From Alphaproteobacteria bacterium (GTDB taxonomy: Bacteria; Pseudomonadota; Alphaproteobacteria; CAISOG01): a stretch of DNA of 5,971 bases. How positions within the stretch are numbered: the stretch's first letter is position 1; every line of letters begins with the position of its first letter. Below are positions 1 to 5,971 of the stretch, one piece after another. The position numbers and the translations under genes are program-made. The notes beneath the pieces were generated by a model that did no database searches, was not told where the DNA came from, and saw only the letters and a program-made list of their open reading frames with translations. The DNA lies in the NCBI GenBank assembly GCA_018883285.1, contig VEQJ01000081.1, positions 1 to 5,971 of the forward strand. Direction: 5' to 3'.

Positions 1-249
1 AGTCTCATAAGAGTCAAGCATCTCTGAAATTACTTTGCCAACTAAGGCATTTGGTTCTTTCTCCCAGAAAGCCCGCATCTTTTTAGCCTTGGAAGTGCCA
101 TAAGTCTTATATTTGCTATCATGAATAGTAACGTTATAACGTCTAAAAAATTCGTCAAATTTGGCATCAGTATAATCAAGAACAGATCCGCCCTCCATTT
201 TAAGAGCATTCTCTAAATATCGCTTTTCAACATCTGTAAGACTGCTCAT
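1..249 (-). CDS. Abortive-infection-like protein, N-terminal part (runs off the left edge)
   Basis: An open frame of 83 codons starts at the ATG at 249-247 and continues without a stop to base 1, so the gene is cut by the window edge. The protein begins MSSLTDVEKRYLENALKM and contains VLDYTDAKFDEFFRRYNV, then KYKTYGTSKAKKMRAFWEKE followed by PNALVGKVISEML. The pattern 'VLDY-x-FDEFF ... YGTSKAKKMRAFWEKEPNALVGK' resembles, from memory, the short N-terminal domain found on abortive-infection (AbiJ-NTD or Abi_C-type) and other phage-defence proteins, where a variable C-terminal effector follows. The effector lies outside the window, so function is inferred. No signal peptide or membrane segment is seen. 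A partial Shine-Dalgarno (AGAG, 261-258) lies 8 nt before the ATG. The gene is AT-rich, unlike gyrA, which suggests horizontal acquisition. It lies downstream of ssrA on the same strand but behind its terminator, so it is probably transcribed separately. The reading frame is well supported; the family call is moderate. Confidence 0.6.
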   Translation of the reverse strand, partial: MSSLTDVEKRYLENALKMEGGSVLDYTDAKFDEFFRRYNVTIHDSKYKTYGTSKAKKMRAFWEKEPNALVGKVISEMLDSYET

Positions 250-257
250 GTATTTTT

Positions 258-290
258 CTCTAAAATATAAATAGATATGAAATTACTATA
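258..290 (-). promoter_or_regulatory. Possible promoter -10 and ribosome binding site of the Abi-like gene
   Basis: On the minus strand TATAGT (290-285) matches five of six bases of the -10 consensus. AGAG (261-258) is a weak ribosome binding site. No convincing -35 lies 16-18 nt upstream, and the surrounding 250-358 gap is so AT-rich that a -10-like match is expected by chance. I see nothing else in that gap. Confidence 0.25.
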
Positions 291-358
291 GAATTTTGTG
301 AATTTTTTATGGTGGCGCTGAGTTGTTATTTTTATAAAATCTTCTGCTGCAAAGCCAC

Positions 359-401
359 AAAAAAAGTAAAGGCGGGGGGCTTCTGTTGCCCGGTGCCCCC
401 C
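359..401 (-). terminator. Intrinsic terminator of ssrA
   Basis: On the minus strand GGGGGGC (401-395) pairs perfectly with GCCCCCC (380-374) around a 14-nt loop. It is followed by GCC, TTT, AC and a run of seven T (365-359). This is a classic G+C-rich hairpin plus U-tract directly after the tmRNA coding piece. It also separates ssrA from the Abi-like gene. The 5' arm of this stem is the same G6 run proposed to close the tmRNA pseudoknot, so the two structures compete. Confidence 0.8.
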
Positions 402-700
402 AAACCGCGCTATCCAATCTTATGGCCTACTACCCTTTAGGGGGGTTCGGCCGAAGACTAGGCAGCGAGCGCCACCAGCATTGCTGCCGGCTGATTATCA
501 TTGGCACTTATAAAATTGACCCGATACGGCGGTATCATGCCGGGAAAAAACCAGTCTTTACCACGCCCCGTCAAAGCCTAAGTCACCCCCGCAACCCCAT
601 CCCGCCAAAGCCGAATGGTATATGGTGGAGGTGCCGGGTTCCGCCCCCGGGTCCGAAACGCCTATTACACAGATCATTTATTTCCATAGCTGCAAGCAGC
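374..700 (-). ncRNA. ssrA: Transfer-messenger RNA, circularly permuted two-piece (alphaproteobacterial) form
   Basis: tmRNA acts with SmpB to free stalled ribosomes and tag the unfinished protein for proteolysis. Transcription order on the minus strand is acceptor half, spacer, coding half. Acceptor half: TTTCGGAC (same block as in E. coli tmRNA), T stem CCGGG (650-646) / CCCGG (638-634) with a 7-nt loop, acceptor strand CACCTCC (633-627), then ACCA ending at 623. Spacer: 622-591, 32 nt, presumably excised. Coding half: starts at 590 with GGGGGTG (590-584), which pairs with CACCTCC over 7 bp (one G-U), followed by ACTTAGGCTTTGACGGGG, the D-like region. A P2-like helix joins the halves: 685-671 with 557-543, 12 of 15 positions pairing. 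The tag frame is 505-458. After it GGCC (452-449)/GGCC (427-424) and C6 (445-440)/G6 (401-396) interleave as a pseudoknot. The primary transcript probably starts near 700 with a small GCTG/CAGC hairpin. Exact mature ends of each piece cannot be fixed from sequence. Confidence 0.93.
458..505 (-). other. tmRNA proteolysis-tag reading frame
   Basis: From the resume codon GCC (505-503) the frame reads ANDNQPAAMLVALAA and stops at TAG (460-458). ANDN at the start is the typical alphaproteobacterial tag opening, and ALAA at the end is the hydrophobic degron recognised by ClpXP-type proteases. With the alanine carried by tmRNA itself the full tag would be A-ANDNQPAAMLVALAA. At 15 encoded residues it is a little longer than the Caulobacter-type tag. 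The middle (QPAAMLVA) is more hydrophobic than the acidic EE-containing centre of that tag. Confidence 0.9.
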
Positions 701-706
701 AGTTGT

Positions 707-735
707 ATTCTAGCAAAAGTTTTTGCCAAAATCCA
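707..735 (-). promoter_or_regulatory. ssrA promoter
   Basis: On the minus strand TAGAAT (712-707) is preceded by TGC (715-713), giving an extended -10 (TGnTAnAAT-like). It lies 7 nt before the likely transcript start at about 700, just upstream of the acceptor piece. The hexamer 17 nt further upstream, TGGATT (735-730), is a poor -35, which the extended -10 could compensate for. Confidence 0.5.
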
Positions 736-776
736 GCAAATTGCATGACGGTTCGGGTAGGCTTTTCCCCATTGCT

Positions 777-805
777 TTGGGTGCCATCACCAAGAACTTT
801 ATACC
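777..805 (+). promoter_or_regulatory. Candidate upstream promoter for gyrA
   Basis: TTGGGT (777-782) and TATACC (800-805) are separated by 17 nt and point towards gyrA. Transcription from here would give a leader of about 95 nt containing the hairpin at 852-875. The match is modest and is one of several possibilities in the 701-907 divergent region. Confidence 0.25.
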
Positions 806-851
806 GCGCATAAAACTACAGGGCTTGCCCCGTGGAGCTTCACTTTAGAAC

Positions 852-875
852 CTAGCACCATCATCGTGGTGCTAG
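852..875. repeat. Perfect 9-bp inverted repeat upstream of gyrA
   Basis: CTAGCACCA (852-860) and TGGTGCTAG (867-875) are exact reverse complements around the loop TCATCG. The repeat ends 32 nt before the gyrA start codon. It has no adjoining T-run of terminator type on either strand (only TTTT at 885-888). It could be a protein-binding operator or an RNA hairpin in a gyrA leader; the sequence alone does not decide. Confidence 0.6.
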
Positions 876-895
876 CCAAGGCGGTTTTGACGTAG

Positions 896-901
896 TATAA
901 C
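896..901 (+). promoter_or_regulatory. Possible -10 box for leaderless gyrA transcription
   Basis: TATAAC matches five of six -10 bases and ends six bases before the gyrA ATG, so transcription would begin at or next to the A of the start codon. No Shine-Dalgarno sequence exists between 885 and 907, which agrees with a leaderless message. TTGACG (887-892) is too close to be its -35, and no good -35 lies 17 nt upstream. Confidence 0.35.
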
Positions 902-907
902 GCCGTC

Positions 908-3646
908 ATGACCGACGACATTTTGACCTATACCCCCGATATCCGCTCCACCAGCCTGGTGGAGGAGATGCGGCGCAGCTATCTTGACTATGCCATGAGC
1001 GTGATTGTGTCACGCGCCCTGCCCGATGTGCGCGACGGCCTTAAGCCCGTGCACCGCCGCATTCTGTATGCAATGTTGGAGGGGGGCTATACCTGGAACC
1101 GCCCGTTCCGCAAATCGGCGCGGATCGTCGGGGATGTGATGGGTAAGTACCACCCGCACGGTGACAGCGCGATCTATGACGCGTTGGTGCGGATGGCGCA
1201 GGATTTCTCGATGCGACTGCCGCTGATTGATGGGCAGGGCAATTTCGGTAGCATGGATGGCGATGCCGCCGCCGCGATGCGTTATACTGAGGCGCGCTTA
1301 GACAATGCCGCCGAGGCTTTGTTGGCCGACATTGATAAGGAAACGGTTAAGTTTCAGCCCAACTATGATGAATCGTTGCAGGAGCCTAGCGTTCTGCCGG
1401 CGCGCTTTCCCAACCTGTTGGTCAATGGCGCGGGTGGGATCGCGGTTGGGATGGCCACCAACATCCCCCCCCACAATTTGGGGGAGGTGATTGATGCCTG
1501 TTTAGCCCTGCTGGAGGATCCTGAGCTGACGATTCAGGATTTGATGCAGATTGTTCCTGGCCCCGACTTTCCCACCGGCGCGCTGATTATGGGGCGGGCG
1601 GGTTGCCGCGATGCGGCCACCACCGGGCGGGGCAGCGTGCTGATGCGGTCGCGCACGGCGATTGAGGAAATTCGCAAGGATCGCGAAGCCATTATCATTT
1701 CGGAGATTCCCTATCAGGTGAACAAATCCCGCATGATTGAGCGGATTGCCGAGGCGGTCGAGGAAAAATTGGTGGAGGGGATTAGCGATGTGCGCGATGA
1801 ATCCGACCGACAGGGTGTGCGGGTGGTTGTTGAGCTGAAACGCGATGCGGTTGCCGAAATCGTGTTGAACCAGCTGTACAAACACACCCCGCTGCAAACC
1901 AGCTTTGGCGTCAACGCCCTGGCGTTGGTGGGCGGTCAGCCAAAAATTCTGAACCTGAAGCAAATGTTGCAACACTTCCTGGACTTTCGGGAAGAGGTTA
2001 TTACCAAGCGTACCGTCTTTGACCTGCGGCAGGCGCGGGAGCGGGCGCATGTGTTGATCGGGCTGGCGGTATCGGTGGCCAATGTGGACGAAGTGATTCG
2101 GGTTATCCGCAATGCTGCCGACCCAGCCGAAGCTCGCGAAATTTTGATGAGCCGCGATTGGGCGGCTGAATCGGTGATGCCACTGATTCGCCTGGTCGAA
2201 ATCACCCTGCCCGCTGAGCAGACCACCTATCGCCTGTCGGCCGCGCAGACTAAGGCCATTCTTGACTTGCGCCTGCAACGCCTAACTGGGCTGGAGCGGG
2301 AAAAAATTCGCGCCGAGTTGGAGGAGTTGGTTAAGCAGATTCAAGACTTCCTGGCCATTTTGGCCAGCCGTTCCCGTCGGATTGAGGTGATGCGCGGCGA
2401 ATTGGTGGAGTTCAAAACCAAGTTTGCTACCCCCCGTCGCACCGAAATTGTTGAGGCGGATGGCGCTGGCCAAAACGAAGAAGATTTGATCGTCCCTGAG
2501 GATATGGTGGTCACCATCAGCCACAGCGGCTATGTGAAGCGGGTGCCGGTGGATAGCTATCGCGCCCAACGCCGTGGTGGCAAGGGCAAGGTTGGCATGA
2601 CCACGCGGGAGGAGGATGCGGTGATTGAGGTCTTTGTGGCCAACACCCATGACCCCGTGCTGTTCTTCACCAACAACGGGCGCGCCTTTGAGCTTAAGGT
2701 TTACAAACTGCCGCTGTCGACCCCGCAAGCGCGCGGTAAGGCGATGGTCAACCTGTTGCCCCTGCAAAAAGACGAAAAGGTGGCGGCGGTACTGCCCCTG
2801 CCCCGCGCTAAGGCCAACGATTTGGATGGCAGCTTCCTGATGTTCGGCACCAGCCACGGCACGGTGCGCCGTAATGAGCTGTCGGATTTCCGCAACATCA
2901 AATCCAATGGCAAGCTGGCGATGCGGCTGGAGGAGGGGGAAAAGCTGATAGCGGTGCAGCTGTGTCACGATGGCCAGGATATTTTGCTGGTGACGCGCGA
3001 TGGTAAGGGCATTCGCTTTGCCGTTGATGAGGTGCGGGTTTTCCAAAGCCGTGCCTCCACCGGGGTGCGCGGCATTAAGCTGGGCGACCAGGATGAGGTG
3101 GTGGCGATGACCACCCTGACCCATGTTCCTGCCACGGCGGAGGAGCGGGATGCCTATCTCCGCTGGTCGGCGGCGCAACGGCGCGCCCTGGGCAGTGACG
3201 ATAGTGATGACAACGCCGATGCGGCCGATGACACTGGCCTGACCATCAGCGATGAACTGACCCAACAGTTGCAAAACCAGGAACAGTTTATCCTAACCGT
3301 GACGGAGGGGGGCTTTGGCAAACGCAGCAGTGCCTATGCCTATCGCACCACCGGCCGTGGCGGCAGCGGTATTTTGACGATGGAGGTAACGCCCAAGGTG
3401 GGTAAGGTTATCGACAGCTTCCCCGTGCGCGACAATGACGAAATCATCCTGGTCACCAATGCGGGGCAAATGATTCGGGTGCCTGTCAACGGCATCCGCA
3501 TTGCTGGCCGCCGCACCCAGGGGGTTACGCTGTTCAAATTCGAGGAAAACGACCGCGTCGTTTCGGTATCCCGCATCATGGCCGATTCTGAGGATGAGGC
3601 GACCACGCCCGCCGCAGCCCTACCCATGCAGGAACCGTTGCTTTAA
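908..3646 (+). CDS. gyrA: DNA gyrase subunit A
   Basis: GyrA is the DNA-cleaving subunit of the cytoplasmic A2B2 gyrase, which introduces negative supercoils using ATP bound by GyrB (not in the window). The protein has 912 residues (E. coli 875). Visible in order: N-terminal [20 protein letters not shown] (residues 24-43); winged-helix/DNA gate with catalytic Tyr126 and Arg125 in [10 protein letters not shown]; Ile178 in [18 protein letters not shown], matching the DNA-bending isoleucine; tower and coiled-coil region to about 500; GyrA-box QRRGGKG at 554-560; beta-pinwheel C-terminal domain to about 890. The box marks a gyrase rather than topoisomerase IV (ParC). In the quinolone region Ser87 and Asp91 correspond to E. 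coli Ser83 and Asp87, the sensitive state. Residues about 740-795 form an acidic insert ([13 protein letters not shown]) before the last blades, as usual in alphaproteobacterial GyrA. The ATG at 908 is the only sensible start: an in-frame TAG lies at 893-895. There is no Shine-Dalgarno. It is monocistronic here, convergent with the next gene. Confidence 0.98.
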   Translation: MTDDILTYTPDIRSTSLVEEMRRSYLDYAMSVIVSRALPDVRDGLKPVHRRILYAMLEGGYTWNRPFRKSARIVGDVMGKYHPHGDSAIYDALVRMAQDFSMRLPLIDGQGNFGSMDGDAAAAMRYTEARLDNAAEALLADIDKETVKFQPNYDESLQEPSVLPARFPNLLVNGAGGIAVGMATNIPPHNLGEVIDACLALLEDPELTIQDLMQIVPGPDFPTGALIMGRAGCRDAATTGRGSVLMRSRTAIEEIRKDREAIIISEIPYQVNKSRMIERIAEAVEEKLVEGISDVRDESDRQGVRVVVELKRDAVAEIVLNQLYKHTPLQTSFGVNALALVGGQPKILNLKQMLQHFLDFREEVITKRTVFDLRQARERAHVLIGLAVSVANVDEVIRVIRNAADPAEAREILMSRDWAAESVMPLIRLVEITLPAEQTTYRLSAAQTKAILDLRLQRLTGLEREKIRAELEELVKQIQDFLAILASRSRRIEVMRGELVEFKTKFATPRRTEIVEADGAGQNEEDLIVPEDMVVTISHSGYVKRVPVDSYRAQRRGGKGKVGMTTREEDAVIEVFVANTHDPVLFFTNNGRAFELKVYKLPLSTPQARGKAMVNLLPLQKDEKVAAVLPLPRAKANDLDGSFLMFGTSHGTVRRNELSDFRNIKSNGKLAMRLEEGEKLIAVQLCHDGQDILLVTRDGKGIRFAVDEVRVFQSRASTGVRGIKLGDQDEVVAMTTLTHVPATAEERDAYLRWSAAQRRALGSDDSDDNADAADDTGLTISDELTQQLQNQEQFILTVTEGGFGKRSSAYAYRTTGRGGSGILTMEVTPKVGKVIDSFPVRDNDEIILVTNAGQMIRVPVNGIRIAGRRTQGVTLFKFEENDRVVSVSRIMADSEDEATTPAAALPMQEPLL

Positions 3647-3661
3647 GGGTTTTTGGTAAGT

Positions 3662-3688
3662 TATAGGGGTTATAGTCATTCCCCTTTA
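3662..3688. terminator. Weak hairpin after gyrA, possible terminator
   Basis: The arms at 3662-3669 (TATAGGGG) and 3681-3688 (CCCCTTTA) pair at seven of eight positions around an 11-nt loop, 15 nt after the gyrA stop. No clear U-tract follows on either strand, so intrinsic termination is doubtful. Its place between convergent genes is the main argument. Confidence 0.3.
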
Positions 3689-3714
3689 AAAATCACCAGT
3701 GCTGCAAATGTGCG

Positions 3715-3731
3715 GAAATGACGGCCATTTC
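3715..3731. repeat. 6-bp hairpin between convergent genes
   Basis: GAAATG (3715-3720) and CATTTC (3726-3731) pair perfectly around ACGGC. It lies 14 bases after the stop codon of the minus-strand NHL gene. It could help end that transcript, but no T-run follows. Confidence 0.3.
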
Positions 3732-3744
3732 TACACCCCGTGTT

Positions 3745-5886
3745 TTACGGCAGAGTGATGGTCAGGATGCCTTCTGCACGCCCGCCCGTGGTCGCAACAC
3801 CCGCGTTCGCCCCCCCGCCCTGTGTATCTTTTGACGCAGGAGTTTTGCCCTTAGCCGCCGTGGTGGCCGGCGAAGAGGTCGGCGCCAATTCCTGCTGCAC
3901 GCTGGCCAACAGGCAGGTGGTGGCATCACCCTGGGGGCAATAATACAGACTACCACTTAGGCGATAGCGATGGTTGGCGGTCAGCGCCAACAAAGTCAGA
4001 GGGTGGTTGGCCAGTTGCAGGGGATCCAACGCCTGTGTCCGCCGATTGGAGGTCAGGTCGTCCAGCTGCAACCAATTGGGTGCCTCAGCGTTCAAATGCC
4101 AACCCGCGGGCAGATTCAGGATCAGGCTTAATGGCTTGCCCGCCGCCACATTTGGCCAGTCTTGCACAATTCGGTTAGGCAGTGGCGTGCTATCGGCGAT
4201 GGGGGCTATGGCGGCCAATTCTGTCGGCTGATCCGATCCTGTCACGCTGTTGATGCGCACTGGCCAGTCGGTCAGGCGTTGATCGCTCAGGTCAAAGCGG
4301 CGGATCGCATGATTGTTGGTGTCGGTAATCCACAGCTGGTTTTGAATCAGGATCACGCCGTTGGGTTCGTTCAGCCTGGCATTGCTGGCCGCCCCCAACT
4401 GATCCCCCGCGATGCCATTGCCCAGCAGGGTGGTCAGCCGTGCGGTCTTAAAGTCATAAAAACGCAGGGCATGGTTGTAGCTGTCGGCGATATACACCCC
4501 CGTATCACTGGCCACCAAGCCCAAGGCATGTTGCAGGCGGCCACGCCCACGATCGCCATCGACCAGGCCGAATTCAAACAACCCCTCCCCAATCAGGGTG
4601 CTGACCTTACCGTTCTTCAGCTGACGCAGACTGCTGGTCTCTGAATCCACAAAGTACAGCGTGTCGCCATGCACGCTTAACCCACTGGGTTGCGACAGGC
4701 TGTTGTAGGGAAAGCTGCCCTCATCAATGGATTCACGGCCATTGCCGGCCAGCGGGCTAAGGGTTGTCGTCAGGGTGTCATAGATCCAAAGCTGATGGGT
4801 GCCGGCCATAGCGATAGCAATGCTGTGATCGTTGGGGTACCAGGCCAAATCCCAGGGGGAGGCCAGCGGGGTTGTCAGGCGGCCATTGGTGATGGCCGGG
4901 GCACTACGCCGCAGGATGCTGCCACGCTCCCCCGTGCCGGCCAGGGTGCTGACCCGCTTGGTGGTAAGGTCGATCAGGCGCAACCGATGGTTGGCGGTGT
5001 CGGCAACATAAATTTTGTCACCCCGTGCCAACACCCCCTGGGGCTGGTTAAAGCCAGCATTGGCAAAATCTCCGTCAGCAAAATTGGCCTGGCCATTGCC
5101 AATGCTGGTCAGAATTTGGCCGTCCAAGTTGGTCAGCAGGATGCGGTGGTGGCCGCTGTCGCTGATAATCAGGGCGGGTTGCCCCTGCCAATCGGGCAGA
5201 TAGGCCAGCTTAGCAGGATAGGATAGCGCTTTAGCTTGCGCCTGCTGCTGCGGCTTATCTTTTTCCAGGGCGATGGGCAACGGCTGGCGGTTCAACGTGG
5301 CCACGTCGGCGTTGTTGAGCAGGCGCGTGATCGCGCTCTGAACATCGGCGTAATGCCCCTCCCCACTCCAGTCGTTGACCAGGCGGCCGTTGCCGTCAAA
5401 CAGCATTAAGGTTGGCCAGGAATGCACCCCCAACCCCTGCCAAACCCGAAAAGCGGCATCGTTGACCACGGGATGATGAATGCCATAGCGCACAATCGCG
5501 CTGCCAATCGCCGCCGATTCCTGCTCATTACGAAACTTGGCCGAATGCACGCCGATGACCAACAGCCGATCCCCAAACTCCGCCTCCAACCGTTGCAGGT
5601 CGGGCACGATGTGTTGGCAATTGATGCAGCAAAAAGTCCAGAAATCCAACAGAATGATGCGGCCACGCAAATCCTGCTCCATCAGGGGGCGGCTGACGTT
5701 CAACCAGGCAGGCTCCGCACTAAGCAGGCGATAAAGCTGCGGGTTGTTGTTGACACCAAAAGATGGGTTGCGGGTGAACATAACACCTCCGATTACAAGA
5801 AGAAGCAGGGTTAGGTAGAAAATTACGATGGCCGTCGGGCGGTGCGGCCAAAAAGTAAAGATAAGATTGGGTCGAATGCGGCGCAT
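3745..5886 (-). CDS. NHLRC2-type protein: thioredoxin-like domain plus six-bladed NHL propeller, probably membrane-anchored
   Basis: Numbering is from the ATG at 5886 (713 aa). Residues 1-17 are basic (MRRIRP...PHRP) and 18-35 are a hydrophobic segment (AIVIFYLTLLLLVIGG), together a signal anchor that would place the rest in the periplasm. The thioredoxin-like domain follows (about 65-190): LLDFWTFCCINC with redox pair Cys87/Cys90 and an extra Cys86, then VIGVHSAKF, and SWPT with the cis-proline Pro158. Six NHL blades lie at about 227-265, 284-322, 346-383, 402-435, 456-494 and 510-541 (for example IYVADTANHRLRLID, VYIADSYNHALRFYD, LWITDTNNHAIRRFD). The C-terminal beta domain (about 566-713) has LPAGWHLNAEAPNW and a cysteine pair (650, 658). 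This architecture is that of NHLRC2 homologues; their bacterial role is unknown to me, so a thiol-redox role is inferred. Start choice is open: a TTG at 5961 adds 25 residues, and an ATG at 5781 has a strong GGAGG but removes the membrane segment. Convergent with gyrA, 98 nt apart. Confidence 0.85.
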   Translation of the reverse strand: MRRIRPNLIFTFWPHRPTAIVIFYLTLLLLVIGGVMFTRNPSFGVNNNPQLYRLLSAEPAWLNVSRPLMEQDLRGRIILLDFWTFCCINCQHIVPDLQRLEAEFGDRLLVIGVHSAKFRNEQESAAIGSAIVRYGIHHPVVNDAAFRVWQGLGVHSWPTLMLFDGNGRLVNDWSGEGHYADVQSAITRLLNNADVATLNRQPLPIALEKDKPQQQAQAKALSYPAKLAYLPDWQGQPALIISDSGHHRILLTNLDGQILTSIGNGQANFADGDFANAGFNQPQGVLARGDKIYVADTANHRLRLIDLTTKRVSTLAGTGERGSILRRSAPAITNGRLTTPLASPWDLAWYPNDHSIAIAMAGTHQLWIYDTLTTTLSPLAGNGRESIDEGSFPYNSLSQPSGLSVHGDTLYFVDSETSSLRQLKNGKVSTLIGEGLFEFGLVDGDRGRGRLQHALGLVASDTGVYIADSYNHALRFYDFKTARLTTLLGNGIAGDQLGAASNARLNEPNGVILIQNQLWITDTNNHAIRRFDLSDQRLTDWPVRINSVTGSDQPTELAAIAPIADSTPLPNRIVQDWPNVAAGKPLSLILNLPAGWHLNAEAPNWLQLDDLTSNRRTQALDPLQLANHPLTLLALTANHRYRLSGSLYYCPQGDATTCLLASVQQELAPTSSPATTAAKGKTPASKDTQGGGANAGVATTGGRAEGILTITLP

Positions 5887-5971
5887 GGGTGAGGAAAGCC
5901 TAGCTGGATAAAAAGCTGTATCTGCAAAGATATCTAAGTAGGCATCAACAAACAATGACAATCAGTACCAC
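5887..5971 (-). other. Leader/promoter region of the NHL-thioredoxin gene
   Basis: This stretch is AT-richer than the gene and stays open in frame back to a TTG at 5961, so it could be a 25-residue N-terminal extension. I favour untranslated leader because the extension shows no signal-peptide or domain features and lies ahead of a well-formed basic, hydrophobic anchor. Only a weak TAGG lies about 12 nt before the ATG at 5886. TTGTCA (5961-5956) could be a -35, but no good -10 is seen at the right distance. Confidence 0.35.

Noticed and set aside
167..249. Possibility that the left-edge gene is a decayed pseudogene
   Set aside because: The frame is open for all 83 visible codons and the conserved-looking motif is intact, so nothing shows decay.
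310..477. 10-bp inverted match TGGTGGCGCT (310-319 plus; 477-468 minus, within the tag frame)
   Set aside because: Considered as an att-site remnant of island insertion in ssrA. Ten bases is within chance expectation for a window this size and the match does not extend on either side.
386..813. Plus-strand open frames of 120 and 63 codons left of gyrA
   Set aside because: They lie antisense to the ssrA gene and its promoter, have no Shine-Dalgarno or recognisable domain, and their G- and C-runs are explained by tmRNA stems.
1160..1185. Quinolone-resistance mutation in gyrA
   Set aside because: The codons matching E. coli Ser83 and Asp87 still encode Ser and Asp (residues 87 and 91).
1502..3274. 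Long minus-strand open frames (258 and 330 codons) inside gyrA
   Set aside because: They are antisense shadows of a GC-rich, well-conserved gene; their His/Gln-rich translations match no family I know.
3974..5814. Plus-strand open frames opposite the NHL-thioredoxin gene
   Set aside because: The minus-strand frame shows a CCINC thioredoxin site, six NHL blades and a membrane anchor, so these are shadows.

Overview
The window comes from an alphaproteobacterium. Three signs agree: the ssrA (tmRNA) gene is circularly permuted, with the acceptor half transcribed before the coding half; its tag peptide starts ANDN and ends LAA; and GyrA carries the acidic insert in its C-terminal domain that is usual in alphaproteobacteria. 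The core genes are clearly GC-rich, while the first ~350 bases are AT-rich (about one third G+C by eye).

Layout from left to right. Bases 1-249 hold the 5' part of a minus-strand gene that runs off the left edge; its N-terminus resembles the sensor-like N-terminal domain of abortive-infection-type phage-defence proteins. Next is a short AT-rich gap. Bases ~359-700 (minus) hold a complete permuted two-piece ssrA gene. It has a -10 box, acceptor piece with CCA end, 32-nt removable spacer, coding piece with tag frame, a pseudoknot and an intrinsic terminator. Bases 701-907 are the divergent regulatory region between ssrA and gyrA; they include a perfect 9-bp hairpin and a -10-like box so close to the gyrA ATG that the mRNA may be leaderless. 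Bases 908-3646 (plus) are full-length gyrA. Bases 3647-3744 are a convergent gap with weak hairpins. Bases 3745-5886 (minus) encode an NHLRC2-type protein: a thioredoxin-like domain with CCINC, a six-bladed NHL propeller and a C-terminal beta domain, probably membrane-anchored and periplasmic. The last ~85 bases are its leader.

The genes do not form a pathway. gyrA (DNA supercoiling) and ssrA (ribosome rescue) are housekeeping genes transcribed divergently. The NHL/thioredoxin gene is an independent convergent unit with an inferred redox role. The defence-like gene sits just downstream of ssrA in base composition unlike the rest. That fits the edge of an accessory island beside a tmRNA gene, a common island neighbourhood, but no integrase or att repeat can be seen here.
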